DNA of 64,000 nucleotides from assembly GCF_016863095.1 (NCBI RefSeq), contig NZ_BOOF01000013.1, positions 186,001-250,000 of the forward strand, in the 5' to 3' direction. The position numbers were made by a program, and so were the translations under genes. The notes under the pieces were generated by a model, which did not search any database, was not told the origin of the DNA, and saw only the letters and a list, made by a program, of their open reading frames with translations. Numbering within the stretch: the first letter of the stretch is position 1; the number at the start of each line of letters is the position of its first letter. This DNA comes from Microbispora siamensis. Lineage in GTDB: Bacteria > Actinomycetota > Actinomycetes > Streptosporangiales > Streptosporangiaceae. Shown here one piece after another: positions 43,317 to 52,196 of the stretch.

Positions 43317-43906
43317 AGGCCGCGCTTGTTGATGTACTGCACGATGCCGTCGGGGACCAGATACCAGATGGGCTCCCCGGCGGCCACGCGGTCGCGGCAC
43401 TCGGAGGAGGAGATCGCCAGCGCCGGGATCTCGATCAGGCTGACCTTGCCCGCCGGCAGGCCGGGGTCCTGGAGCGTGTGACCGGGCCGGGTGCAGCCGA
43501 CGAAGTGCGCGATGGTGAACAGCTCGTCGGCGTCGCGCCAGCTCAGGATCTGCGCGAGCGCGTCGGCGCCGGTGATGAAGTACAGCTCCACGTCCGGGCC
43601 GTACGCCGCGCCGATGTCACGCAGCGTGTCGATCGTGTACGTGGGGCCCGGCCGGTCGATGTCCACCCGGCTGACCGAGAAGCGGGGGTTCGACGCGGTG
43701 GCGATCACCGTCATCAGGTAGCGGTCCTCGGAGGAGGACACGTTCTGCTCGGCCTTCTGCCATGGCCGGCCGGTCGGGACGAACACCACCTCGTCCAGAT
43801 TGAAGTGGTGGGCCACCTCGCTGGCCGCCACCAGGTGGCCGTGGTGGATGGGGTCGAAGGTCCCGCCCATCACGCCCAGTCGCCGGATCGCCGTCCCGTT
43901 ACGCAT
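43295..43906 (-). CDS. nadD: Nicotinate-nucleotide adenylyltransferase
   Basis: A 203-residue enzyme adenylating nicotinate mononucleotide in NAD synthesis. The nucleotidyltransferase motif [15 protein letters not shown] is present near residue 14, and [13 protein letters not shown] is the C-terminal ISSTxIR-like motif with two changes. ATG 43906 gives the family length. In related genomes it follows proA; here three genes are interposed. Confidence 0.95.
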   Translation of the reverse strand: MRNGTAIRRLGVMGGTFDPIHHGHLVAASEVAHHFNLDEVVFVPTGRPWQKAEQNVSSSEDRYLMTVIATASNPRFSVSRVDIDRPGPTYTIDTLRDIGAAYGPDVELYFITGADALAQILSWRDADELFTIAHFVGCTRPGHTLQDPGLPAGKVSLIEIPALAISSSECRDRVAAGEPIWYLVPDGIVQYINKRGLYRDPAD

Positions 43907-44020
43907 GGAACGGACGATAACGCCCCTACCGGACCACACCGGAAACCGGCCCTCCGGTGACGGCCGGGGCTCCCCGCGGGGTCCGCGCGCGTCCGGCCCG
44001 TGAGACATAGCATGCGGAAC

Positions 44021-45031
44021 ATGACCACTCCCGATCGCAATCGCGTGCAGCTGCCCGGCATCAGCTCGCGAGCCTACGAACACCCCGCCGACCGTTCCGC
44101 GCTGGTCGCGATGCGTTCGCTCTCCGGATTCGACGCGGTGCTCAAGCGCACGTCCGGACTGTTCAGCGAGCGCAGGCTCCGCCTGATGTTCCTGGCCTCC
44201 GCGGTGCGCACGACCGACACCCAGTTCCGCGCCCTGCACGACATGGGCCGCGACAGCGCCTACATCCTCGACCTGCACCGGATCCCCGAGATCTACGTGC
44301 AGCAGGACCCGAAGGCGTACGCGATGGCGATCGGTTTCGACGAGCCGTTCATCATCGTCTCGACGGGGCTGCTCGACCTCATGGACGACGAGGAGCTGCG
44401 CTTCGTCATCGGTCACGAGACCTCGCACATCCTGTCGGGCCACGCCGTCTACGGCACGATGCTCGAGATCCTGACCCGCCTGGCCACCCGGGTGGCCTGG
44501 ATCCCGCTCGGCTACATCGGCCTGCGGGTCATCGTCGCCGCACTGGAGGAATGGCAGCGCAAGGCGGAGATGTCCGCCGACCGTGGCGGCCTGCTCGCCG
44601 GACAGGACCCCGACGCCGCGCTGCGGGCGCTCATGAAGCTCGCCGGCGGCTCCCGCCTGCACGAGATGAACATCGAGGCGTTCCTCGACCAGGCCAGGGA
44701 GTACGACACCGCGGGCGACGTGCGCGACGGCCTGCTCAAGGTCCTCAACATGCTCGGCACGACCCACCCGTTCGCGGTCACCCGCGTCGCCGAACTCGAC
44801 CGCTGGCGTCGCGGCGGAGAGTACGACCGGATCATCGCCGGCACCTACCCCCGCCGCGAGGACGACGCCAACGCCAGCCTCACCGAAGAGATCAAGGCCG
44901 CGGCCAACTCCTACCGCGAGTCCTGGGCGCAGTCGCAGGACCCGTTCATCGGCGTGCTGCGCGACGTCGCCGAGGGCGCGGTCAACGCCGGCGAGCGCAT
45001 CTTCAACCGTTTCGCCCGCCGCGAGAACTGA
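44021..45031 (+). CDS. M48-family metallopeptidase
   Basis: A 336-residue protease. The Zn motif is [10 protein letters not shown] (HExxH) near residue 138, and the third ligand glutamate is likely in [11 protein letters not shown] hydrophobic stretch between them ([19 protein letters not shown]) may associate with the membrane. ATG 44021 was chosen over GTG 44000 and ATG 44012 because a TANNNT element (44008-44013) lies 7 bases upstream, as in leaderless transcripts. It is part of a block inserted between proA and nadD and converges on the kinase gene. Confidence 0.87.
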   Translation: MTTPDRNRVQLPGISSRAYEHPADRSALVAMRSLSGFDAVLKRTSGLFSERRLRLMFLASAVRTTDTQFRALHDMGRDSAYILDLHRIPEIYVQQDPKAYAMAIGFDEPFIIVSTGLLDLMDDEELRFVIGHETSHILSGHAVYGTMLEILTRLATRVAWIPLGYIGLRVIVAALEEWQRKAEMSADRGGLLAGQDPDAALRALMKLAGGSRLHEMNIEAFLDQAREYDTAGDVRDGLLKVLNMLGTTHPFAVTRVAELDRWRRGGEYDRIIAGTYPRREDDANASLTEEIKAAANSYRESWAQSQDPFIGVLRDVAEGAVNAGERIFNRFARREN

Positions 45032-45062
45032 GCCGCGGCACCGGGCCGGCCCGGCAGGACCG

Positions 45063-46688
45063 CTAGAAGAAGAAGGCCACGGCACGGACGGCTGCGGCGC
45101 AGAGCGCGACGAAGCCGCCCAGAACGGCGAGCGCGCGCAGGCCCTCCCGCCGCAGGCCGGGGATGGCCGCGCCCGCGCGCTCGATCTCCCGGCCGATGAT
45201 CGCACCGCTGACGACGCCGAACGCGACGCCGGCGATCGTGACGGGCACCGGCTGAGACCACCACTCGGGCTCCAGGCGTGCCCCGGCGCCCACCCACAGC
45301 GCCGCGAACGCCGCCGCGGCGGCGGGCAGCCCCGGCCACGCGACAGCCGACAGCAGCGAGCCGGCCAGCGTGAGCGGGAACGACAGCGCCCGCAGGCAGG
45401 CGCGGGCGCGGCCGGGTTTGCGGCCGCGCACGAGCCAGTGGCTGGTCCACACGGCTCTGATCACCACCGCGAGGGCCGCCGTGATCACAAAGGTGGCGAG
45501 CGGGTAGACCACCGACGCCACCACGCACGGAACGGCGAGCAGTGCGACCAGGACCAGGGCGGCGTTCCCGGTCGGGATGCCGAGCGCCCCTTCCGCCCCC
45601 TCCGGCGCGGCGGCGAGGGCCGTGGTGCCCGCCCTCTCCCGCCGGGGACGTGTGGCGGAGCCGGGGCCGCCGCGCCGGGCGGCCCGCTCGGCCGCCTTCA
45701 CCGGTTCCCGCGCCGTGGTCTCGGCGCCCTTCCTGACCGGCTTCTCCTCCGTCTTGGCGGCCTTCCTCGCCACCGGCTTGGCGTCGGCCGCCACCCGCGC
45801 CCGGGCCGCCTCCGCGGGCGTACGCGTGGTGGTCTCGGCGGCGGACGGCTCACCCGGCGCGCGGGAGGACTCCCCGGCGGCCCGAGCGAGCCGGGACAGG
45901 CGGTCGGCCAGCAACGCGGCGGTCGGGCGGCGGGCGGGGTCGCGGTGCAGGGCGGCGCGGACGAGCGGCAGCAGGGCGGCAGGCACCCCCACCAGGTCGG
46001 CCTTGCCGTTCAGCACCGCGTACATCTGCGACTGGGCGGTGCCCCGGCCGAAGGTCGGCCGTCCGGTGGCGGCGAACGCCACCGTGGCGGCCCAGCCGTG
46101 CACGTCGGCGGGCTCTCCCACGGTCTCGTCGGCGAAGACCTCGGGGGCGCAGTAGCCGGGCGTGCCGAGGAACGTGCCGGTCATCGTGACCCGCGTCGCG
46201 TCGAGCACCTGCGCGATGCCGAAGTCGATCAGCACCGGCCCGTCCTCGCCCAGCAGGACGTTGGCCGGCTTGACGTCGCGATGCACGACCCCCGCCGCGT
46301 GGATGATCGCCAGCGCCGACGCGAGGCCCTGCGCCAGCGTGATGAGCCGGGACTCCGGCAGCGGCCCGCGGCGCCGCACGGCGTCGAGGAGGTTCTCCCC
46401 CTCGATGTACTCCATGACGAGGTACGGCCGGTCGCCGGACAGGTCGGCGTCGAGCACCTGGGCGACGTACGGGCTCTCGACCCGGCGCAGCGCCCGCACC
46501 TCGCGTTCGAGGCGTAATCGGGCGTCGGGGTCGTTCTCGATGGGGTCGCGGAGCATCTTCACCGCGACGCGGTCGCTCCGGCGGCCGACGGCGAGGTACA
46601 CCTCACCCATGCCACCCCGGCCCAGCCGCTCAAGAAGCGCGTAGGGGCCGACCCGCCCGAGACGTCCAGCCATAGGAGCGCCAACCAT
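45063..46688 (-). CDS. Serine/threonine protein kinase with C-terminal multi-helix membrane domain
   Basis: A 541-residue Hanks-type kinase. All key motifs are present: [10 protein letters not shown] loop, VAVKML lysine, [12 protein letters not shown] catalytic loop, LIDFGIA and GYCAPEV. A Lys/Ala/Glu/Arg-rich linker (about residues 275-375) connects to four or five membrane helices ([19 protein letters not shown] to [17 protein letters not shown]). No PASTA or other extracellular sensor is seen, unlike PknB. Start is ATG 46688 or ATG 46673, neither with a clear ribosome site. It is divergent from the NarL regulator. Confidence 0.9.
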   Translation of the reverse strand: MVGAPMAGRLGRVGPYALLERLGRGGMGEVYLAVGRRSDRVAVKMLRDPIENDPDARLRLEREVRALRRVESPYVAQVLDADLSGDRPYLVMEYIEGENLLDAVRRRGPLPESRLITLAQGLASALAIIHAAGVVHRDVKPANVLLGEDGPVLIDFGIAQVLDATRVTMTGTFLGTPGYCAPEVFADETVGEPADVHGWAATVAFAATGRPTFGRGTAQSQMYAVLNGKADLVGVPAALLPLVRAALHRDPARRPTAALLADRLSRLARAAGESSRAPGEPSAAETTTRTPAEAARARVAADAKPVARKAAKTEEKPVRKGAETTAREPVKAAERAARRGGPGSATRPRRERAGTTALAAAPEGAEGALGIPTGNAALVLVALLAVPCVVASVVYPLATFVITAALAVVIRAVWTSHWLVRGRKPGRARACLRALSFPLTLAGSLLSAVAWPGLPAAAAAFAALWVGAGARLEPEWWSQPVPVTIAGVAFGVVSGAIIGREIERAGAAIPGLRREGLRALAVLGGFVALCAAAVRAVAFFF

Positions 46689-46840
46689 AGCGGCCCGGGC
46701 GCCCGAATAGGGGGAGGCGCGCCGTTCCTAATCGCGTACAAGCCGATGCCAACCGGCCCGCAAGAGCGCCCCGGCAGTCTGTTCATCGACGGCGCCGGCC
46801 GGACCGCCGGCCCGCGCTCACACCGGCGAGACGAAGACAG

Positions 46841-47515
46841 ATGACGATGACTGACTCCTCCGGCGCGATCACCATCGTGGTCGCCGACGATCACCCGCTG
46901 TTCGTCGAGGGGATCCGGTTCGCCCTGCAGCAGGAAGCCGCGCAGGCGGCCGGCCTCTCCGTCGTCGGCACCGCCTGCGACGACCTCGACGCCCTGCGCC
47001 TGTGCGTACGGCTGTCGCCGCAGGTGCTGCTCGCCGACCTGGCGATGCTGGGCGCCCTGGACTCCCTGCGCCGCCGCTGCCCCGCCGTACGGGTGCTCGC
47101 CCTGGGCGCCGACGACGGCGAGGCGGGCTTCCTGAGCGCGCTGCGCGCCGGCGCGCACGGCTACCTGCTGAAGGGATCGGGGCCCGCGGAGATCGCGGCG
47201 GCGGTCAGGTCCGTGGCGCTCGGGCAGGTGGTCTTCGGCCGCGGGGTGGCGCCCCGGCTCCTCGACCGTCTCACCACGCCGCAGGTCCGCAGCCCGTTTC
47301 CCGGCCTCACCCAGCGGGAGCACGAGATCCTGGAGCGGCTGGCCGACGGCAGGTCCAACGCCGAGATCGCCCGCGAGCTGTGCCTGGCCACCAAGACCGT
47401 GCGCAACCACGTGAGCAACGTGCTGACGAAGCTGGCCGCGCCCAGCCGGGTGGACGCGGCCCTGCGGGCCAGGGACGCGGGCCTCGGCTCGCGTCCCGTG
47501 CTCACCCGCGTCTGA
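46841..47515 (+). CDS. NarL/LuxR-type response regulator with degenerate receiver
   Basis: A 224-residue regulator. The receiver (about residues 10-125) has the acidic pair VVADDHP, a possible phospho-acceptor in LLADLAM and a lysine in YLLKGS. The conserved Ser/Thr before the pair in LALGADD is glycine. The LuxR helix-turn-helix (about 155-215) is LTQREHEILERLADGRSN and TVRNHVSNVLTKL. No histidine kinase is adjacent, only the Ser/Thr kinase on the other side. ATG 46841 overlaps an ACAG-rich region without a strong ribosome site. Confidence 0.88.
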   Translation: MTMTDSSGAITIVVADDHPLFVEGIRFALQQEAAQAAGLSVVGTACDDLDALRLCVRLSPQVLLADLAMLGALDSLRRRCPAVRVLALGADDGEAGFLSALRAGAHGYLLKGSGPAEIAAAVRSVALGQVVFGRGVAPRLLDRLTTPQVRSPFPGLTQREHEILERLADGRSNAEIARELCLATKTVRNHVSNVLTKLAAPSRVDAALRARDAGLGSRPVLTRV

Positions 47516-47518
47516 CGA

Positions 47519-48775
47519 TCAGACCCGTACGTGGCCCTCGCCGGTGTAGATCCACTTGGTGGAGGTCAGCTCCGGCAGCCCCATCGGGCCCCGGGCGTGC
47601 AGCTTCTGGGTGGAGATGCCGATCTCCGCCCCGAAGCCGAACTCCCCGCCGTCGGTGAACCGGGTCGAGGCGTTCACCGCGACCGCCGCCGAGTCCACGG
47701 TCGCCACGAACCTGCGGGCGGCCTGCTGGGAGCGGGTCACGATGGCGTCGGTGTGGGCGGAGCCGTACGTGCGGATGTGCGCGACCGCGTCATCCAGCGA
47801 GTCGACGACGGCGGCGGCGATGTCGAGCGAGAGGTACTCGGTGGTGAAGTCCTCCTCGGTGGCGGCCACGACGTCGGCGCCGTAGGCCCGCACCCGCTCG
47901 TCCCCGTGGACGGTCACGCCCGCGTCCTTCAGCGCCGTCAGCGCCCTGGGGACGAACTCGTCGGCGATGGCGGCGTGCACGAGGAGCGTCTCGGCCGCGT
48001 TGCACACCGAGGGCCGCTGCGCCTTGGCGTTCACCAGGATCTTCAGGGCGGTGTCGATGTCGGCGTCGGCGTCCACGTACACGTGGCAGTTGCCCACCCC
48101 GGTCTCGATCACCGGCACGGTCGACTCCTCGACCACGCTGTTGATCAGCGAGGCGCCGCCGCGCGGGATCAGCACGTCCACCAGCCCGCGGGCGCGCATC
48201 AGGTGCTTGACCGACTCGCGGGTCTGGCCCGGCACGAGCTGAACGGCGTCCGCGGGCACCTCGGTCGCCGCCAGCGCCTCCTGCATGACCCGCACGAGCG
48301 CCGTGTTGGAGGAGTACGCGCTGGACGAGCCGCGCAGCAGCACGCCGTTGCCGCTCTTGAGGCACAGCGCGGCCGCGTCCACGGTCACGTTGGGCCGGCC
48401 CTCGTAGATGATGCCGATGACGCCGAGGGGCACCCGCACCTGACGCAGCTCCAGGCCGTTGGGCAGCGTGCTGCCGCGCACGACCTCGCCGACCGGGTCC
48501 GGCAGGTCGGCCACCTGGCGGACGGCCGCCGCGATCTTCGCGATCCGGCCGGCGTCGAGCCGCAGCCGGTCGATCATCGCCTCGGAGGTGCCGTTCTCCC
48601 TGGCCCGCTCCACGTCCACGGCGTTGGCCGCGACGATCTCGTCCGTGGCCGCCTCCAGGGCGTCGGCCACGGCACGCAGCGCCGCGTCCTTCGGCGCGCG
48701 CGGCATCGGCGCGAGCACCGTGGCGGCGTCCCTCGCCGCCCGCGCGACCTTCAGAAATTCCTCTGCCTCAGACAT
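47519..48775 (-). CDS. proA: Gamma-glutamyl phosphate reductase
   Basis: A 418-residue aldehyde-dehydrogenase-fold enzyme, second step of proline synthesis. The catalytic cysteine is in [15 protein letters not shown], with [20 protein letters not shown] upstream. ATG 48775 was chosen because GGAG lies 9 bases upstream and typical ProA proteins begin MSE; an in-frame GTG at 48793 overlaps the proB stop. It ends 3 bases from the convergent NarL gene. Confidence 0.95.
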   Translation of the reverse strand: MSEAEEFLKVARAARDAATVLAPMPRAPKDAALRAVADALEAATDEIVAANAVDVERARENGTSEAMIDRLRLDAGRIAKIAAAVRQVADLPDPVGEVVRGSTLPNGLELRQVRVPLGVIGIIYEGRPNVTVDAAALCLKSGNGVLLRGSSSAYSSNTALVRVMQEALAATEVPADAVQLVPGQTRESVKHLMRARGLVDVLIPRGGASLINSVVEESTVPVIETGVGNCHVYVDADADIDTALKILVNAKAQRPSVCNAAETLLVHAAIADEFVPRALTALKDAGVTVHGDERVRAYGADVVAATEEDFTTEYLSLDIAAAVVDSLDDAVAHIRTYGSAHTDAIVTRSQQAARRFVATVDSAAVAVNASTRFTDGGEFGFGAEIGISTQKLHARGPMGLPELTSTKWIYTGEGHVRV

Positions 48776-48789
48776 TGCCTCGCGCTCCG

Positions 48790-49920
48790 TCACTTGTGGT
48801 GGTGAACAGGCTCCAATATCACGATGTCGTCCCGGTGGATCAGCTCGCGCTCGTACTCCGGGCCGAGTGTGCTGGCCAGCTCCCGGGTGGAGCGGCCGAG
48901 CAGGTCGGGGACCTCCCCCGCGTCATAGTTGACCAGACCGCGGGCGACGACGGCGCCCGACGGCGCGCACAGGTCGACCGGGTCGCCCGCGGCGAAGTCG
49001 CCCTCGACCTTCACGACGCCCGCGGGCAGCAGCGACTTGCGCCGGTCGACCACGGCCTCGACCGCGCCCGCGTCCAAGTGCAGGCGGCCGCGGCCGGTCG
49101 TCGCGTGGGCCAGCCACAGCAGCCGGGTGCCGGGGTGACGGCCCCCGGGGTGGAAGCAGGTGCCGATGTCGGCCCCGGCGAGCGCCTGCGCCGCGTGCGC
49201 CGCCGCGGTGAGCACGACCGGGACGCCCGCGCCGGTGGCGATGCGGGCCGCCTCCACCTTAGTGATCATGCCGCCGGTGCCGACCCGGCCTGAGGTGCCC
49301 AGCTCGACGCCCTCCAGGTCCTCGGGCCCCCGGACCTCGGCGATCCGCCGGGCGCCGTCCCTGCGCGGGTCGCCGTCGTACAACGCGTCGACGTCCGAGA
49401 GCAGCACCATGCCGTCGGCGTGGGTGAGATGGGCCACCAGCGCCGCGAGCCGGTCGTTGTCGCCGAACCGGATCTCGTCGGTCGCCACCGTGTCGTTCTC
49501 GTTGACCACGGGGACGATGCCGAGCTCGAGCAGCCGGGCCAGCGTCCGCTGGGCGTTGCGGTGGTGGGAGCGGCGCATCATGTCGTCGGCCGTCAGCAGC
49601 ACCTGTCCCACGCGCAGGCCGTACCTGGCGAAGGACGAGGTGTAGCGGGCGACCAGCACGCCCTGCCCGACCGATGCGGCCGCCTGCTGGGTGGCCAGGT
49701 CCTTCGGCCGTGCGCGCAGCCCTAACGGCCCGAGCCCGGCGGCGATCGCGCCGGACGACACGAGCACGATCTGCGTGCCGGCCGTGCGCCGGGCCGCCAG
49801 CACGTCCACCAGCGCGTCCACCCGGTCGACGTCGATCGTGCCCCGGGGCGTCGTCAGCGACGACGACCCCACCTTGACCACCAGCCGCGCGGCCTCGCGG
49901 ATCCGCTCCCTGCCTGTCAC
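48790..49920 (-). CDS. proB: Glutamate 5-kinase
   Basis: A 376-residue kinase starting proline synthesis. The amino-acid-kinase domain has [29 protein letters not shown] and [14 protein letters not shown]-terminal PUA domain begins near residue 285. The GTG at 49920 has GGGAG 5 bases upstream. The obg stop is 25 bases before it. Confidence 0.95.
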   Translation of the reverse strand: MTGRERIREAARLVVKVGSSSLTTPRGTIDVDRVDALVDVLAARRTAGTQIVLVSSGAIAAGLGPLGLRARPKDLATQQAAASVGQGVLVARYTSSFARYGLRVGQVLLTADDMMRRSHHRNAQRTLARLLELGIVPVVNENDTVATDEIRFGDNDRLAALVAHLTHADGMVLLSDVDALYDGDPRRDGARRIAEVRGPEDLEGVELGTSGRVGTGGMITKVEAARIATGAGVPVVLTAAAHAAQALAGADIGTCFHPGGRHPGTRLLWLAHATTGRGRLHLDAGAVEAVVDRRKSLLPAGVVKVEGDFAAGDPVDLCAPSGAVVARGLVNYDAGEVPDLLGRSTRELASTLGPEYERELIHRDDIVILEPVHHHK

Positions 49921-49945
49921 GCCATCTCCCACTCCGGCCCCCCGA

Positions 49946-51295
49946 TCAGCCGAGCCTCGCGTCGGTGCCACGCGGGCCCATGGTCGCCTCCGTGCCCTGC
50001 GACGGCTGCCAGTCGAAGACATAGCCGCCCTCCATCGGACCGATGATCACCTCGGCGCCGGCCGTCGCACCGGCCTTGATCAGCTCCTCCTCGACGCCGA
50101 GCCGTTCGAGCCGGTCGGCCAGGTAGCCGACGGCCTCGTCGTTGGAGAAGTCGGTCTGGCGGATCCACCGCTCGGGCTTCTCGCCGGTCACCTGGAAGCG
50201 GTTCTCGTCGATCCGGCGTACGGCGAACCCGGTCTCGCCGAGCTGCCTGGGCCGGATGACCAGCCGCGTGGGCTCCTCCACCGGGGCCTGCGCCCGCGCC
50301 GCCGCCACCATCTCCGCCATCGCGTACGCCAGGGGCCGCAGGCCCTCGTGACTGGCCGCGGAGATCTCGAAGACGCGCAGGCCGCGCTCCTCCAGCATGG
50401 GCGTGACGATGTCGGCCAGGTCGCGGCCGTCGGGGACGTCCACCTTGTTCAGCGCGACCAGCCGCGGCCGGTCCTGCAACGACCCGTACGCCGCGAGCTC
50501 GGCCTCGATCACCTCGTAGTCGGTGACCGGGTCGCGCCCCGGCTCGATCGTCGCGCAGTCGAGCACGTGCACGATCGTCGAGCAGCGCTCGACGTGCCGG
50601 AGGAACTCGTGACCGAGCCCCCGGCCCTCGGACGCCCCCGGGATGAGCCCCGGCACGTCGGCGACCGTGAAAACCGTCTCGCCCGCCGTCACCACGCCGA
50701 GGTTCGGGATGAGCGTCGTGAACGGATAGTCGGCGATCTTGGGGCGGGCCGCGGAGAGCGCCGCGATCAGGGACGACTTGCCCGCGTTGGGGAACCCGAC
50801 CAGCGCGACGTCGGCGACGGTCTTGAGTTCGAGCACGATCTCGGCCTCGTCGCCCGGCTCGCCCAGCAGCGCAAAGCCCGGGGCCTTGCGCTTGGCGTTG
50901 GCCAGCGCGGCGTTGCCGAGGCCGCCGAAGCCGCCCTGCGCGGCGACGTAGCGGGTGCCGGCGCCGACCAGGTCGACCAGCACCTCGCCGGTCCTGGCGT
51001 CCTTCACGACCGTGCCGTTGGGCACCGGCAGGACGACGTCCTCGCCGTTGGCGCCGTCCCGGTTGGAGCCCATGCCCTGCTTGCCGTTGCCCGCCCGGCG
51101 GTGCGGCCGGTGGTGGTACTCCAGCAGGGTGGAGGTGTTGGGATCCACCTCCAGGATGACGTCGCCGCCGCGTCCGCCGTTGCCGCCGTCGGGCCCGCCC
51201 AGCGGCTTGAACTTCTCCCGGTGAATGGAGGCGCAGCCGTTGCCCCCGTCACCCGCCTTGATGTGCAGGACGACGTGGTCCACGAAGTCGGCCAT
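49946..51295 (-). CDS. obg: GTPase ObgE/CgtA
   Basis: A 449-residue ribosome-associated GTPase. The glycine-rich Obg fold covers residues 1-158 ([21 protein letters not shown] and similar). The G domain has [10 protein letters not shown] (G1), [12 protein letters not shown] (G3) and NKVDVPD (G4). A C-terminal OCT domain (about 350-430) is typical of Gram-positive Obg. It follows rpmA across a terminator with a T-run, so it is partly uncoupled from the ribosomal genes. Confidence 0.97.
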   Translation of the reverse strand: MADFVDHVVLHIKAGDGGNGCASIHREKFKPLGGPDGGNGGRGGDVILEVDPNTSTLLEYHHRPHRRAGNGKQGMGSNRDGANGEDVVLPVPNGTVVKDARTGEVLVDLVGAGTRYVAAQGGFGGLGNAALANAKRKAPGFALLGEPGDEAEIVLELKTVADVALVGFPNAGKSSLIAALSAARPKIADYPFTTLIPNLGVVTAGETVFTVADVPGLIPGASEGRGLGHEFLRHVERCSTIVHVLDCATIEPGRDPVTDYEVIEAELAAYGSLQDRPRLVALNKVDVPDGRDLADIVTPMLEERGLRVFEISAASHEGLRPLAYAMAEMVAAARAQAPVEEPTRLVIRPRQLGETGFAVRRIDENRFQVTGEKPERWIRQTDFSNDEAVGYLADRLERLGVEEELIKAGATAGAEVIIGPMEGGYVFDWQPSQGTEATMGPRGTDARLG

Positions 51296-51330
51296 CAGCC
51301 GCTCCCCCTCACTGCTGTATGGAAAAACGA

Positions 51331-51362
51331 ATGAGGCGGACCGAATGCTCGATCCGCCTCAT
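51331..51362 (-). terminator. Rho-independent terminator/attenuator between rpmA and obg
   Basis: ATGAGGCGGA and TCCGCCTCAT form a 10-bp stem. On the minus strand it is followed by TTCGTTTTTCC, one of the few classic T-runs in the window. Confidence 0.85.
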
Positions 51363-51391
51363 CGCGCTGCTTGTTGGTGTCCGGGGCGGAT

Positions 51392-51649
51392 CTACTCCGC
51401 GGCCGGGACGATGCTCACCGCGCGGCGACCGCGCTTGGTGCCGAACTGCACCCGGCCAGTGGCCAGGGCGAACAGCGTGTCGTCGCCACCACGGCCGACG
51501 TTGTCGCCGGGGTGGAAGTGCGTGCCACGCTGACGGACGATGATCTCGCCGGCGTTCACCAGCTGACCGCCGAAACGCTTCACACCGAGGCGCTGAGCGT
51601 TCGAGTCACGGCCGTTCCGGGTGGACGAGGCGCCCTTCTTGTGTGCCAT
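51392..51649 (-). CDS. rpmA: 50S ribosomal protein L27
   Basis: An 85-residue L27. It starts [20 protein letters not shown], the standard form without the cleavable N-terminal extension of Firmicutes, and contains [18 protein letters not shown]. It lies 45 bases after rplU in the conserved rplU-rpmA pair. Confidence 0.98.
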   Translation of the reverse strand: MAHKKGASSTRNGRDSNAQRLGVKRFGGQLVNAGEIIVRQRGTHFHPGDNVGRGGDDTLFALATGRVQFGTKRGRRAVSIVPAAE

Positions 51650-51694
51650 GATTCACTCCCTTTCGGGGGTAAGCGGGGGTCGTCCCCCGGGAAA

Positions 51695-52009
51695 CTACTG
51701 TCCGGGGTTGATGCCGGTGACCTTGACCTGGGTGTACCGCTGGCGGTGACCCTGGCGCTTCTTGTATCCGGTCTTGTTCTTGTACTTCAGAATCCGGATC
51801 TTCGGCCCCTTGGTCTCGCCGAGGATCTCGGCGGTCACCTGGAACCGGGAAAGCGTGGCGGCGTCGGTGGTGACATCGCCGTCGTTGACGACGAGCACCG
51901 CCGGCAGCGACACCGAGGAGCCAACCTCTCCGGCGACCTTGTCCACCTCGAGGACGTCCCCGACGGAGACCTTCTGCTGCCTGCCGCCGCAACGAACGAT
52001 CGCGTACAC
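51695..52009 (-). CDS. rplU: 50S ribosomal protein L21
   Basis: A 104-residue L21 with [17 protein letters not shown] at the N-terminus and [20 protein letters not shown] at the C-terminus. The GTG start is preceded by AGAAGG. The 187-base upstream gap contains a 22-base palindrome and may hold its promoter and an autoregulatory leader. Confidence 0.98.
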   Translation of the reverse strand: MYAIVRCGGRQQKVSVGDVLEVDKVAGEVGSSVSLPAVLVVNDGDVTTDAATLSRFQVTAEILGETKGPKIRILKYKNKTGYKKRQGHRQRYTQVKVTGINPGQ

Positions 52010-52138
52010 CGCGGAACCCTTCTACTGGCTAAATGCTGAGATGCCGCGCCCCGCATCCAGCTGCTGTCGATACACGACCGGCGATCCGGGCAGGCGCGCG
52101 AAGCCAGGCACGCCGACACCAGGCGCACCGGTTGACTA

Positions 52139-52160
52139 GGGTACCGGATATCCGGTACCC
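52139..52160. terminator. 22-base palindrome between the RNase E/G gene and rplU
   Basis: GGGTACCGGATATCCGGTACCC is a perfect palindrome, 36 bases after the RNase stop on the minus strand. Probably the RNase gene terminator, though a protein-binding site is possible. Confidence 0.6.
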
Positions 52161-52196
52161 AGGTCGAACCGAGCGGACCGCCGGGTGACGAAGTCG

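Noticed and set aside
45041-45060. CCGGGCCGGCCCGG palindrome as terminator between the M48 peptidase and kinase genes
   Set aside because: It is a self-complementary GC run without a loop or tail; it could be chance in such GC-rich DNA.
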